From Nephrocerus scutellatus (Eukaryota; Arthropoda; Insecta; Diptera; Pipunculidae): a stretch of 64,000 nucleotides of DNA. The stretch lies in NCBI GenBank assembly GCA_947095585.1, contig OX352765.1, forward strand, positions 93,394,965 through 93,458,964, read 5' to 3'. Made by a program: the position numbers and the translations under genes. Under the pieces are notes generated by a model. The model searched no databases. It saw nothing but the letters and a program-made list of their open reading frames with translations, and was not told where the DNA came from. Shown piece after piece: positions 42,690-54,730 of this stretch (position 1 is the first letter of the stretch; the number at the start of each line of letters is the position of its first letter).

Positions 42690-44215
42690 ATAGTTATTCT
42701 TTTCCGGTGAGTGCTACAAATTGAAAAGTATGTGCTTTGATGTTTTCTTTGCCTCGTTACGAAATCGGCAGCAATCCGACTGGGACTTACCCGTTTTCCA
42801 GAGATGGCCATGGAATGGGCCGTGTTCCGTCAAGTACCAGAGTAGTGTTCTTATGGCGGTCCAGTTTGAGGGCCCTATCCATATGACTAATGTTGTATTT
42901 GAGAGGCGTTTTGGCCTGTCTCATCCTAGTGGATGATACCCATTCTGCTTCGATGGCAGTGTTTTCCCATTCTTCAACCTTGTGTTTGATGTGGCTTTTG
43001 GAAGAGGCAAGGCTGGGCTCGGGTCCAATGAAGGCTCCTTTTGCTCCTTCTCTTTCCCCGAGAGGACCGCTGTATCTTACTCTTCGATGGGTTTGATACT
43101 TGGTTAAACTCGGAAGATAAAAGGGGCAAGGCTGCTAGTACGGGCACTGTCTTCGTATTTAGCAACCTTGTCGTACAAGTGCAGGACCGTACGTGCCTGG
43201 AATAGTTTCTATTCCAGGAGGCCTAGGATAGGTGTCCATCCTAGTTCGAAGCTCCGGACGATGTGCTGCCAAGGCTGTAGCGTACCTACGGCCAGGCACT
43301 CATACTGAACGAACTGATTCCCTTGATGTCAGATCTCACCATGGTCGTGTTGGTACCGCGGGAGTTGTCCATGCCCACAGAGACAATAAGGTCGACCGTA
43401 AGGTTGAGTGGTCTGAGGACAACTGTGGTTGAGGGCCCAGCTCGTTCTGGGGTTGCAAAGCGTGGGCTTACGTTTTACTCTCGAAGAAAAGGTCATGAGC
43501 ATGCTTAATGGTGAAAGCTAGGCAAGCAGTCTTCGTCCCACTCTACGAATGATGCTCCTTCTCTTGTACAGAGATATGCTGCCTCGTTTCCCGATATGAC
43601 TGAGTGTCCGGGAGACCACATTAGAGTGATTTTGTTGGTTTGGCCAGTTATTTTAAGTGGCAGAAGCAGCTCCACGTTGTTTTAGAAAAAAAGACTAGAC
43701 TTTTTAGCGCTAGCAGTGCTGCCTGACTGTCTGAGATCACATAGATCTCGGTTCTTCTGTACCTTCTTTTGATATATTCTAGTGCGCAGGCTTCTATTGC
43801 TATGGTTTCTCCCTGGAATACTATTGGAGATCTACCTAGGGGTATTAGCCGTTTGGTTCAGGGTCCGAATACCCCTGCTCCGGTTTGTTGTTGATCCTGT
43901 GTACCAGATGGATGCATGGTGTGGAAGGGTACTTATAATATTTTCTACTTGATTTCGTTCGGGTATTTTTATCGAAAAATTCCTTTGGTAATTAGTTGTT
44001 CTTATCATTAAACCTGATGGTTGGTGTGTCCTGGTCGGTTTGCTTTAATTTGATTGAGAATTTTTAGTTTGATAGCTCTTGATCCAGCCTCGTGTAGGGG
44101 TGGAAGCCCTGCCATTGGACAGGTCTTTAAAGCGTTGCATTTAGACAAATTACTGTTTTGATTTTGTTAAGTTTTGAGCGTGTCGTTGTTTGCTCTGTTT
44201 TTGGCCACCAAGTCA
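42690..44215 (-). pseudogene. R1/LOA-type LINE: post-RT, RNase H and C-terminal regions
   Basis: Read on the minus strand from 44,215: degraded post-RT text NALKTCPMAGLPPLH (~44,140-44,095); RNase H start YIKRRYRRTEIYVISDSQAA then LLALKS (~43,795-43,715); RNase H end SPGHSVISGNEAAYLC (~43,625-43,575); and the C-terminal tail EWVSSTRMRQAKTPLKYNIS then HMDRALKLDRHK (~42,950-42,860). The tail matches the 25.1-kb copy (RQTKKLLKYNKNDINKAVKL). Many stops and frameshifts. The segment 43,128-43,470 recurs inverted at 46,985-47,300. Confidence 0.75.
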
Positions 44216-44304
44216 TGGGCGCTTATGTGATCCTGGGTCTAATAATACCATGGTATAGCTATAAGGTAATTTGCGGGCTTATTCCCCACGTTTTGTTAAA
44301 CATA

Positions 44305-44412
44305 CGTTGTGTCGCGAGTCGCGTGTGAAGCGTGGACATAGAAAATTCTTTAAAATAGCCCCGACCTCAAAAACAGATATTTTGGCGATTATTACCAAAT
44401 AATAAACGACTG
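44305..44412 (+). repeat. GTGTCGCG-type interspersed repeat, copy 2
   Basis: GTTGTGTCGCGAGTCGCGTG, GCCCCGACCTCAAAAACAGA and TTTTGGCGATTATTACCAAA match 26,350-26,465. Confidence 0.65.
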
Positions 44413-46409
44413 GCCCACCCCACCCTAAACACTCCAATCAAGACCCCACTCAAGACACCCTTAAAACCCCCTCAATACACCACCAATGGCTCACCACGAG
44501 CCATTCCAGCCGAAAGTTCTATCTTTAGATTTTCATTCTCTCCGATTGCTTTCTGAAAATGCTTCAATTTTTATAATGGGCTTCTATTGACCTTCCTTGT
44601 TATCCTTGTTTGAAGGAAAAACTTAAACTCACGTTGAGCGTTCACATCACATTGGGCATGGCATGGCGTTCTCAATAATCAACGTCAATATTGTGAGTTG
44701 ACATCTGCTTCGACATTGGTGTGGTGAACATCTTCACTTTGTACAAGAACCGGTGTTCTTCATACCAAGAAACGGTTATTGACACGTACTTCTATAGACA
44801 AATACTCGTTCTTGCACGGCAGGTTTCGCTCTAATCAACAAAAATAACGTCAGTTAAAGGGACACAGGATGCACAAATCCATCCGGCACAGTTACCATCG
44901 ATAATAATTCAAGGATTCACCATAGCTACGAGAGAATAGCCCGACTGAAATTTTAAATGTCTTGTTGTCCTTTCTTTCTTGAGATCGTTGTTCATTGAGA
45001 TGTATACGAAGGTCTTTTCATTTCTAGGAAATCCCAGTTATGTTTGTAGGAATGACGAATCAGTTACTTAATTTTTTCTTTCAATGAATCACGAAAGGGC
45101 GTGGATAGGATCGCTAATTTCTTGAACTCTTTCTTTAGGACAAAATGTATTGTTGCTCCACTGTAATGTTGGTTGGGTGTAACTGTTGTCCTGCGTTCAA
45201 CGTTCTGGTTAGAAAAATGTGTAAACAATTTACTGCGATGCTTATTATAGGCATTCTTCGCAAAGACTTCACCTTCTACGAGTATCCGTATCTTAGACAC
45301 ACATGTCTAGATACTTTCCCATAAACGCAAATCTTTGAATATTCAAATAAAAAACCAAGGCATCTACTCAGGCGTCTGTCGACCGACAAGTCCGTAAATT
45401 TGCATAACATGTGATGTGATGCAGGAGCGATCGTTCCACTTGTCTTGCAAGACGACGTCATGCATTTCATGATGGACGCGACCCGATGGCAGACTCTGCG
45501 AACTGCATGATTGGTTGCCTCACATAACTCCAACAATGCAATGAACGACAACGAATGCAAATCTGCATGACCAGATCTTGCCGCAGATCGCCGCGTCGTG
45601 ATGTTCGACTTGGCGGCGTAAATTAAACATCCGCTTCATCGTCATCCAGAACAACGCAATTGGAAAGTATCATGGAGCGAGACAAACATTTCCTAGTTAC
45701 ATACATAGTCGAACTTAGAAAAAGATCATTGGCGCGCTTTAGTGCGATCACTTTATTCGAAAAGATATGCATCTTCATCAAGGGGTCAGTGGCTTCTGGA
45801 CTGCTGGCTGCTTGACGGTATCTGATGCTGAACAAAATAGAGTCGTCGTGTCAATTAGACGACAACATTATAGGCAGACGGCTATAAATGGCTTCATGGG
45901 AATATTCCCGGTTAGTTGACTATCGGGGTTGTTTAAAAAAAAAACATAAATTAATGCCAATAGAGACAGACGATAATAGTATACAAGTGTTGGTACAAGC
46001 TGGACCGCCTTTGATGACCGTCCTTTGCTTAATATGATGTGAAGCGAATACACTTATCTACTACCAGGGCTGTGCCAGTTCTGTTTGCTCAATTACTTCT
46101 TTACTTTACTTTGTTTCAAAATAAATTCTAATCTTCAGTCTAAATGGGTAAAGTGACCAACACTGCGTTTCATACTCGCAATAGTGTGTGCCATCAAATT
46201 GCCAATTCAACCTGGAACAATTTCAATTCATCTATGAGGTATGAAAAAACAGGGAAGCCAGGGATGTATTTGTTGATGTGTTTACCGATGCTGTAAACAC
46301 AATCCTACACTTACTACCTCCTAACCTATTTTTCATAGATTCTGGGAGACTTGTTACCAAACCATAGGGCCACATCAATATACTGCAGTTGTTACTAAAG
46401 GAGATGATA
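44413..46409. other. Non-coding or unassigned stretch
   Basis: A C-rich patch (44,415-44,485, CCACCCC/CACTC words) is followed by sequence with no recognised repeat. Minus-strand frames of 78 and 94 codons (45,064-45,560) have no domain I know. An exon of an unrecognised gene cannot be excluded. Confidence 0.3.
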
Positions 46410-47310
46410 CCATTTCACTTCTAGGATAGCTTTGCCGAAAAATTTGGAAGGACGGGAGAGCCGTGGGACTTTTTGTTGTAACTCTGATCACCGATGGATC
46501 CAAGATGGAGTCGGTGTTGGAGTTTTCTCTGGAAACCCCAACCTGTCATGGTTCTACAAGCTACATGACTGGCCTGGAAGGTACTAGTCCAGGCGGTGAT
46601 CTTAGCTTTGCCGAAAAATTTGGAAGGACGGGAGAGCCGTGTGACTTTTTGATGTAACTCTAATCACCGATTAATCCAAGATGAGAAATGGAGTCGGTGC
46701 TGGAGTTCACTCTGAAAACCTACCAAGGGCATAATGCCACGGTTCTATTTAGACATAAATTGTACGACAATTAGCGACCATCATTTGATGTACCAGTATT
46801 AACTCATTGGTAAGAGCTGAGCCTTTCATACACCCATGCCGATTTAAGGGATGATGGCAACCGGTTGTATGATGCGCAACTCCTCGCCGAGCACATAATC
46901 GTACCGGTAACATCAGGAGACTCCACTAATTTACCAAAATTTGTAACACCAGGGATACTTCTGATATTACCAATAAACCACAGCCACTACGTATGTCAAG
47001 CCCAGAACGAAACTGAGTCCTCAACCAAAAGTTGGCCCAGACTCAGCAAACCTCCAAATGAGATCAACCTCATCTGTGGGCGGAAACCAACTCCCGCAGT
47101 ACCAACGCGACCTTGGTGAGATCTGACATCAGAGGCCTTAGCTCGTTCAGTATGAGTGCCTGGGCGAAGCAAAGCTAACCCCGGCAGCACATCGTCCGGA
47201 ACCTCGAACCCCATAATTTGTCACTAGGATAGCAAGCTATCCTCGGCCGCCTAGGATAGAAACTATATCCCAGGCACAACGAAGACAGTGCCCATACTAA
47301 ACATTCTAAG
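46410..47310 (+). pseudogene. R1/LOA-type LINE fragment (RNase H), internally duplicated
   Basis: TLITDGSKMESVLEF (46,480-46,525) is the start of an RNase H domain (YTDGSKMxxGxGxG), here frameshifted. The preceding ~60 bp and this start recur at 46,603-46,720 (GCCGAAAAATTTGGAAGGAC, then TAACTCTAATCACCGATT), an internal tandem duplication of ~180 bp. The right part (46,985-47,300) is the inverted equivalent of 43,128-43,470 within the LOA copy at 42.7-44.2 kb. Confidence 0.65.
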
Positions 47311-48899
47311 TACTAGTAGCCCATTATTTTCATTTTTTTCTTTAAACATGACACTTGTCGACTACTATGGAGCAGTCAGGTGAGAAATAAAAAATTTCTC
47401 TGATACTAAAAAACACAGCTGATAATTTTGTTGACCTGACAGATCTGATCAGAAAAAAAATTATCTATCGGATTTATCGGATATCTCGGATATCTCGGAA
47501 ATCTCGGAACTCGGATTTCTTCGATAAATAACGACACCACACTTACGCCTCTAAAACTAATAGTTAGGGAATAATTAAGGTGGGACGATAAACCCTTTGC
47601 GTTACACTCCTTTTTTGTCCATGTACCCCCCACCCCATGTTTCGATTTAAAAAAGAATTACCTCTCATACGTTTAGCATCGTTTTGATTGTCTCTAACCA
47701 CTTGCCTTACATCATACGCATTACGCAAGGTGGACAATTTGAATCTTTATTACATAAACGAGCAAATAAACACGTGACATATTTCAAGACTCCAATTCTA
47801 TACAATTGGAGTCGTCTTTGAATAAGGCAAGCACCAACAGAAAATCAACTGTCCGCTTTATTAACAAAACAAGACCCACACGTAGTTGTCCCGTAGCACG
47901 TCAATACTATGCTCCACTGCAGAGCATAGAACGTGTTCCGTGTTCGTATGGATATTAAAATGTACTCGCTCCGTATATTGCCGTCTGGAGAGCACTTTTC
48001 CTTTATTCCCTTCAACCTGTTTTTTGTGTACTTTGCCGCATCCTTCATTGTAGGTATGTACATGTGCGTATAGGTGTATATCTAACTATATTCTTACCTT
48101 CGTAGTATATTGCACGTAGGTACAGACTCTGTACACAGATAGGTGTTATCCAGAAGCTCCAGTTTTCGTGAGCTTGCATAAGCAATCGCCTCAGATACGA
48201 GTCTTCGTTGTTAAGAGACTCGACGCTATTCGCGCCATATCGAGCGGTTTTTCGTTTAAAATAAATGACGAAATCGCAGCATTTCGATTTAGTAACACCT
48301 CATACACGCTGCCCACTGATGAGCTCAAATCCATCCAAGAACCAAGACATGTCACTGTGTCTCCCTCTCCATAGGTTGCGGTTACGCATTCATTGGCTTC
48401 AGCATCCCTCGTCAAGGCATCTCCTAATCAGTTTTTTGCAGCTGTGAACATCATCGCACTACGCATTGTGAAATGCGAATTTGTGACTCATTTCATACGC
48501 TCGCTGTCGTTCGCCGCTCATCTATCGTCGAAGTTTCATGTATCTTATGGGTCGGTCGGTCGATCCCACAATGGAGTTCGCACATTTACACAGGATTTGA
48601 CATGTCTGAACATGTTTATCCATATATCTTTTTCGTGGCGTCGATTGTGGATTGGGTTACCAGTTACCGAGAACGAAGATACAAATTTGATAGATACTTC
48701 TGTTTCTTTGTATTTCGTTTTGGTTTTTATTTTTCTTGGCATCTTTGGGGAATTTTGTTGGTGTAGTTGTAATCGTGCATACAATCCGTAACGACTGGCT
48801 CGATGATGAATGGAAGCTAGCGACTGAACGTAAGAATGTTGCGTACAGAGAGAGCAATGCAACAATCTCATAGAATGCGGGCACGCGACGAGCACAGAA
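47311..48899. other. Non-coding stretch
   Basis: A short tandem of ATATCTCGG/ATTTATCGG units lies at 47,462-47,520. Frames at 48,168-48,790 overlap on both strands; none carries a recognised domain. Confidence 0.35.
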
Positions 48900-50645
48900 G
48901 ATATGAAAAAAAAAAACAGTTCACCGGCGAAAGAAAGCAACGTGGGAGAAGAATCTCGTCCGTGGACTAGAACAGTACAGAGAGCAAGGACCGCACCAGG
49001 CGCGGAAGTTCTACCAAAGAGTCCGCAATATACACCGCGATGCAATTACTGCAAATACAAAGCAGATAACCCTCTCCGATCTCAACGGCATCTTAAAGCG
49101 AAGGTAAGCGCACTTTTATGAGTTCCTAAATGACCAGCTAACTGAGAATTAAGAGACTCCGCCAATAACCGAAGACGATACTATGCACCCACCAAAGACG
49201 AAGTTAGCAGAGCTATAAATCGGAACAAAAATAATAAGGCTCCGGGATTAGATGGTTTCCCAGCGGAGCTGATTAAAAAAGGAGGTCCCGCCAAGCAATT
49301 CATGAAATAATGGTGCAGGTATGGGAAGAAGAAGCGATGCCAGAAGACTGTCGAAGACTGTGGCAACCTGTGCCACATTCATAAGAGGGGAGATATCACA
49401 AAATGCAGCAATTATCGTGGTATAACGTTGTTCTCCAAGACAGGATAGCCCCATACGCTAAAGTCATCATTGGCCCATTTCAGTGTGGTTTCATCCCAGG
49501 CAAATCAACAACTGATCAGATTCACACCCTTAGGCAGTCGATGGAAAAATGTCTAGAGTTTCAAAACTCACTACATCATATAGACCTTAAAGCCACCTAT
49601 GATAGCATAGCCAGAGTAGAACTTTATAAAGCCATGAGAGAATTCGGAATACCAAATAAACTGACACGACTATGTAGCTTGACCATGACCAATGTTATAA
49701 GCCAAGTAAAAATATCCGAATCACTATTAAGCCCATTCAACATCTATAACGGGCTCCGACATGGGGATGAACTGGCCTGCGTCTTCTTTAACCTGGCCTT
49801 GCAGAAAGTGATCCGAGACTCTGACATACCGGCGAGAGGAACAATCCTCTATAAATCCATTTAGATACTGGTTTACGCTGACGACATTGACATCGTTGGT
49901 AGAAACCCAAGACCAGTACAAGGAAGCTTTCATCCAGATCGAGCGGGCAGCACGAAATCTGGGGCTGCACATAAACGAGACCAAAACAAAGTACATGATG
50001 GCCACGTCTGCGTGTAGAAGATTCAAAATTGGTACCTCAATTAAAATAGTGGATCGCGAATTTGAAGCAGAGCATTCCTTTGACTATCTCGGGTCAATTG
50101 TAGCAGCCGATAACAGCATGGAACCAGAAATACGTGCACGATTGCTCAAAGCCAACAAAGCCTACTTTAGTCTGTCACGACTCTTCAAATCCAGGCATTT
50201 AACCATAACATCCAAACTGCTGGTGTATAAGACAATGATTTATACCAGCACTTATATATCGATCTGGACTTGGGTGCTTAGCAAAAAGCATTCTAACCTC
50301 TTAAGTCTTACGGAGAATTGTTGGCCCCGTATGTGAGGAATGTCTCTATAATGATGAGATCTACGAGCGTTACCGCGATGTCGACATCGTGAAAAAAATT
50401 AAACTTGACAGGCTCCGGTGGGCAGGACACCTAGCTTGCATGAGCGAAAAGAATTGGGGTAGGATTTATGAAACACGACAGCGAGACCGGCCAAGCCTAC
50501 ACTGGAAGGATGGCGTAGACCAGGATGCCCAGAGTTAAGGGATGCAAAATTGGATGACATCGGCTGGAAATCGGGTCCGGTGGAGAGATTTATTGAGGGA
50601 GGCCAGGACCGGACCCCGGTTGTAGTGACAAACATCATGATGACT
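48900..50645 (+). pseudogene. RTE-type LINE (family 1), longest copy g
   Basis: Plus strand. The linker region (APGAEVLPKS frame-shifted, ~48,960-49,100) is followed by PPTKDEVSRAINRNKNNKAP then GLDGFPAELIKKGG (~49,180-49,285). The main RT frame spans 49,403-49,861: VIIGPFQCGFIPGKSTTDQI, HIDLKATYDSIARVELYKAM (first catalytic block) and GLRHGDELACVFFNLALQ. After a stop and frameshift come the YADD box at 49,874-49,885 and the thumb, AARNLGLHINETKTKYMMAT and FDYLGSIVAADNSMEPEIRA (49,887-50,333). The C-terminal motif LDRLRWAGHLACMSE lies at ~50,403-50,445 and the 3' tail at 50,560-50,645. A ~33-bp deletion at 49,430 and several frameshifts make it inactive. Confidence 0.9.
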
Positions 50646-50880
50646 CCAGAGACTCCACAATAACGAAATCTATGAGCGTTAGTTCGTGAAGAGAAAGCTC
50701 GGTATAGTCTCCGGACAGGATATTTAGCTCGCATGAGGGAAGAGAATCTGACTCGGAAAGAATGGGTGGTAGGATTTATGGCAGAGGACAGCGATTGCTG
50801 TCATGTCATGAGGACAGGCAGATCTAGTCTAGACTGGTAGTAAGGCGTAGATCAGGACGCAGCAACTAGTCCAAGATCCA
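50646..50880 (+). pseudogene. Second, diverged RTE C-terminal fragment
   Basis: ACGAAATCTATGAGCGTTAG, then TTTAGCTCGCATGAGGGAAG, GGTAGGATTTATGGCAGAGG and AGGCGTAGATCAGGACG parallel 50,355-50,530 of copy g. It lies directly after the copy g tail in the same orientation. Confidence 0.7.
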
Positions 50881-50884
50881 CCCA

Positions 50885-51135
50885 CTTTAAGTGGGTGAAA
50901 AGTTAGTTCTTATACCTTCTGTAATTGAAGATACACATGTGTACAAAATTTGAAGAAAATTGGGTTAATTTTGAAAAAAAAGTCACATGAAAGCCCCTCG
51001 ACCCTGGCCCGATCACTTCCATAAAATGTTGTCATCAGAGAAACACATGTGTGCAAAGTTTGAATAAAATCGGGCTTTCGGAAGTGAATCACAATATTTG
51101 GCCAGCAAACCAGCCACAAGCTAACAAACACATCC
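50885..51135 (-). repeat. Interspersed repeat family E, copy 3
   Basis: The minus strand contains CACTTCCGAAAGCCCGATTT, TATTCAAACTTTGCACACAT and GTGTTTCTCTGATGACAACA, matching the copies at 26.6 and 40.4 kb. A second related block (ACACATGTGTACAAAATTTG) at 50,932-50,951 suggests an internal repeat. Confidence 0.65.
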
Positions 51136-54100
51136 GGACGTGTAAATTGAATAAAAAAGCGGCACATTCCACTTAGCATCAATTGAGCATTCAATGATGA
51201 GTCACTACAATGCCTGGAAGTTGAACTGCAAGCTGGATTTGGATTTAAAATTTGGAACTATAGCATTCACACAAATGACTCCTCATCCCGCTCCAGCAGA
51301 CACATAAATTGCTCAAGAACGGACTGAGAGGAGGAGGACCACAATCACAGCACAGCAGCAGCAACAACACAAACATTCCGATCTCATTCAGAAGGCAGCT
51401 GCGCTGTGGTTGTTCGCAAAAAAAGATCTCAATGCGATCGATAAAAACTATCTCGCCGGAGGCCCAGAGGACGGACAAAACACAAAAATTGGCTGTTGAT
51501 GGATGTTGCCTGGAAACTGGAAGGATTTTCACAAGAAATTGTAAACCAAACGTGATTACCGGGATTAAAATCATTGTGCAGAGGGAAGGGACATTTGTGA
51601 AAATATCTTCAAATCATTCCTTAGGGAAGAGTTTATCCAGAATGAGAGTTAATATGATGTTCGAGGTTCGTGATCCGATCCTGCCTACCAAACTACGAGT
51701 ATATTTGGTGAGACTTTAAGGGGACGCTCACAATTTGAGTTTTATTGTCTGAGTCTTCATTAGGCAGCGAGCGAACAATCCAAAGCGAAGCAGTCAGCCA
51801 GCCCTCCTCATCAACCCTCAACCAGAGAGACCAGGCAGATGTGTATGCACGCACACACAAATGAAAAGGTGTGCAAAGTACGCTCAGACGTGCTACCTGG
51901 ACTCTGAAAAGAAAAAAATCCCAATTCGGTGATCATATTTCAAGCTGCTGGCTGTGCTGTTGTCATCTCCATAAGAGGCTAGCTCGCTTGTTGTATGGCG
52001 CATGCAAATTTCCCGCCCTTTTTGTCCCATTTGGTTCGCTGCTGCACATGGCTTTTGTTCGTAATTCAAACAAAGAAGGGGCATGAATCATTGCTGCGAC
52101 TGAGAGATATGCACTCGCGATTGTTATTTCTTTTACTTTGGAATTCTAGGTTAGTCTCTCTGCTGTCTGCCTACACGTCACACTGCTCCGCTATACAAAA
52201 GTATCTTTGTATTCGCGCATTTTGTCGGTTCATTTTCGGCGGCAGAGAGATTGCACTGATAGATCAGCGATTTCGGGCGGTGCTTTTAGGTACGACGTAT
52301 AGAGTATGGTTATCGTTCGCTTAAAAAGGAAGGAGGCAGCGGCATTGTTTGTGACGTGCTCATGCTCACAGCTCTCCGTCATGGTCGAGTAGTCGGTGAT
52401 GGTGTTGTTGGTGGTGGTGGATGACGTGGGTCTCTTGCTCTGATCCACTTTACCTTTAAAACAGAAAGTGAATGATAAGCACGGCTATAGTTATGGCATG
52501 ACATTGCGTTTAAGCGATGTGCGGACGACGAAGCGACGAATTGTTATCTGCGATCGTAATTGATTGTGAATATTGTATCTGGCGATGTCAGATTGTACGA
52601 GTAGCACACAATGAGTCATCGGCTTGAACATGTCATGCCATTTTTGTGACACATCCAACCTGCGGGTACATTATTTTCTCTAATAGATACCGAGCTCTTA
52701 TCTCTCTAAGCTTTCTTGCAGCTCTTCTTTGGGTATCACAAACAAATTACACCTCACGGAAGTGCGGGTGTTGGAAATGAGAATCAATTCCGTGAATAAA
52801 ATATAATCAGCTTGAAATAAATTACAGATACAGCAATCCAACACTAAAGCTTGTTCACGTTTATTAGGTATACACCCAAAGCGTATAAGAACTGGTACTA
52901 ATAGATTTTCGACGTCCAATAAAGTCTTACACAAGAGTGCAATACCTTACCTAGTGACGCATTAACAACTTATCTAAGACAACTCCGTGAGTGACGCATT
53001 AACAACTTATCTAAGACAACTCTGTGAATCATATCACATCAAGGTACGCAATGTTCTATACGGTGAGTGTTGTGCCTTGTCTATTACCAATATAGCAATT
53101 GCAGTAGGTATGTCGGTTCAGCTGAGGATTAAGTTACAAATACAATTTGATTCGCATAATTAATTCCCCAGTAAATTTCACTTCTCGTTTGGTCCAGCAC
53201 GTTGTTTGGTAACTCGGGATAATTCCACTGAGTTTTAAATCCAATTAGTCACCTGAATGAATCGCTTCTTCTGTGTGCAGAAGAGTAGAGGGAAGAGTAG
53301 AGTTTTTCTACGCCCTGGTTGCCAAATTGGAAGTTCCTATATGACTTTATTCTTTCTTCACAAAACTGTCGAAATTCGTATGCGTCAATCTTAATCAGAA
53401 CAAACAATTTCTTGGATAAGAGGGGTTGTGCCCGTTCTTCGAAATGCAGTCTAAGTAATAGCAACTAGGACTGCAAGGCAAGTTGTATTTTCTCGGAAAT
53501 GCATTACATAGATACAAGTGATAGCAACTTTGATTGCTGGTAATGACGAATGAATCCATTGAGGCGTAGCTGACCATTCCTGATTATATCGATGAAAGAT
53601 TGCAATATTCTGGTAAATAGAGGGCGAGGGAAACAATAATTGTTGATGAGATAAGATGAAGTGACTCTTCCAATAATTGGAAACTCCATTCTCTCCACCC
53701 TAAAGCAAACATCTTTGTATATACGGATAGCTTGAGTGTTATCGTTTGAATTTGCAATTGACAATCACAAAAATCTTGTTATGAGTTTGGAAAGGCTTTT
53801 GCGTTAAACATTGGTTGCTCGCAATATTAGGGAAAGGTATTAAAAAACAACTGGGCCATAGGGCGTCAACAACGCAGTCCTGGAACGTTTTTTAACTTTC
53901 TCGAATATGTTTCTAAAGCTCTATATATCTCTTCTACCATTCTACGACGTTTTCCTCCTAGGAATGGGTATAATTGACTCAAAGTAAAGGTACAAGAGCG
54001 CTACATCCACTACTGTTTCCTTTATAGGAGCCCCAACTTAGATAGTGTGTCAACTCAGGCCAACTGAAATACCAATCTTATAGCCAGATACTCGTTCTTT

Positions 54101-54240
54101 GTACATTCTATTAAGCAACTTAGTTCACCATCGTGCTTCGTGCATATGACTATCCGCCCACTGACCCCTCTCCAACCATCGACCACCTTAACCACCCAGA
54201 AAACTATAGCATCGACACTAATATCGGCGAAAATCTATAC
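51136..54240. other. Non-coding stretch
   Basis: No gene supported. It contains the 37-bp tandem duplication at 52,954-53,027. The frames at 51,309-51,719 (136 codons) and elsewhere have no recognised domain. Confidence 0.4.
52954..53027 (+). repeat. 37-bp tandem duplication
   Basis: GTGACGCATTAACAACTTAT followed by CTAAGACAACTCCGTGA (52,954-52,990) is repeated at 52,991-53,027 with one C/T difference; a recent slippage or unequal-exchange product. Confidence 0.9.
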
Positions 54241-54730
54241 AGGGTGTCTCCTAATTCGTGCACAATAATTTGGGAATTGATTCTTGGGTATTTTCTAAGA
54301 AAAAAATCTTTCTCCTTCTACAGTAAGGTTCTACCTCAAATGTTGACATCATTTATCGGGGTTTGAAGAAATTACTTTTTGGATTTCTTCACTTGGACTT
54401 TGGTGGACCCTGACCCATGTTAACGAAAATTGCTCTGTTAATACTAGCGATAAGTGTAGCTTTTCAGTCATAAGCGAATATAGAAATACACTGAAAAAAC
54501 CACATTTAACATAGTGCTTACCTTTAGAGTCTTAAGTTTAGACATAAAAAATCGATATCGACTACCTCTATGGATAAGAAAAATTACGGAATCGCAAGCC
54601 GAGCGCTAACCAATTGTTTTAATATAATCCCATCACATTCTGACTGGTAGAAGCCGAGATATACGAGTAAACAAACTGATAAACGTACAAACTGAGAAAT
54701 GTAATGTGTACACGCTGAGAAATATTTCTT
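54241..54730 (+). mobile_element. Family D (mini-me/DINE-1-like) element
   Basis: The left part (GGGTATTTTCTAAGAAAAAA; GAAAATTGCTCTGTTAATAC) matches 32,600-32,730. The right part has AAACCACATTTAACATAGTG, TCGCAAGCCGAGCGCTAACC, AATTGTTTTAATATAATCCC, GTAGAAGCCGAGATATACGA and a short ACAAACTGATAAAC array, matching 59,900-60,195. No coding capacity. Confidence 0.6.

Noticed and set aside
45064..45560. Two minus-strand frames of 78 and 94 codons
   Set aside because: They lie in different frames and have no domain I can name. I left the stretch unassigned rather than call a gene.
48545..49045. 166-codon minus-strand frame
   Set aside because: Its N-terminal part is the antisense of the RTE linker region and the rest is featureless. 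It resembles the plus-strand shadow at 4,103-4,378 only because both are antisense of the same LINE.
51309..51719. 136-codon plus-strand frame
   Set aside because: Overlaps a 109-codon frame on the other strand, contains CAGCAGCAA/CAACA simple sequence and shows no family resemblance.
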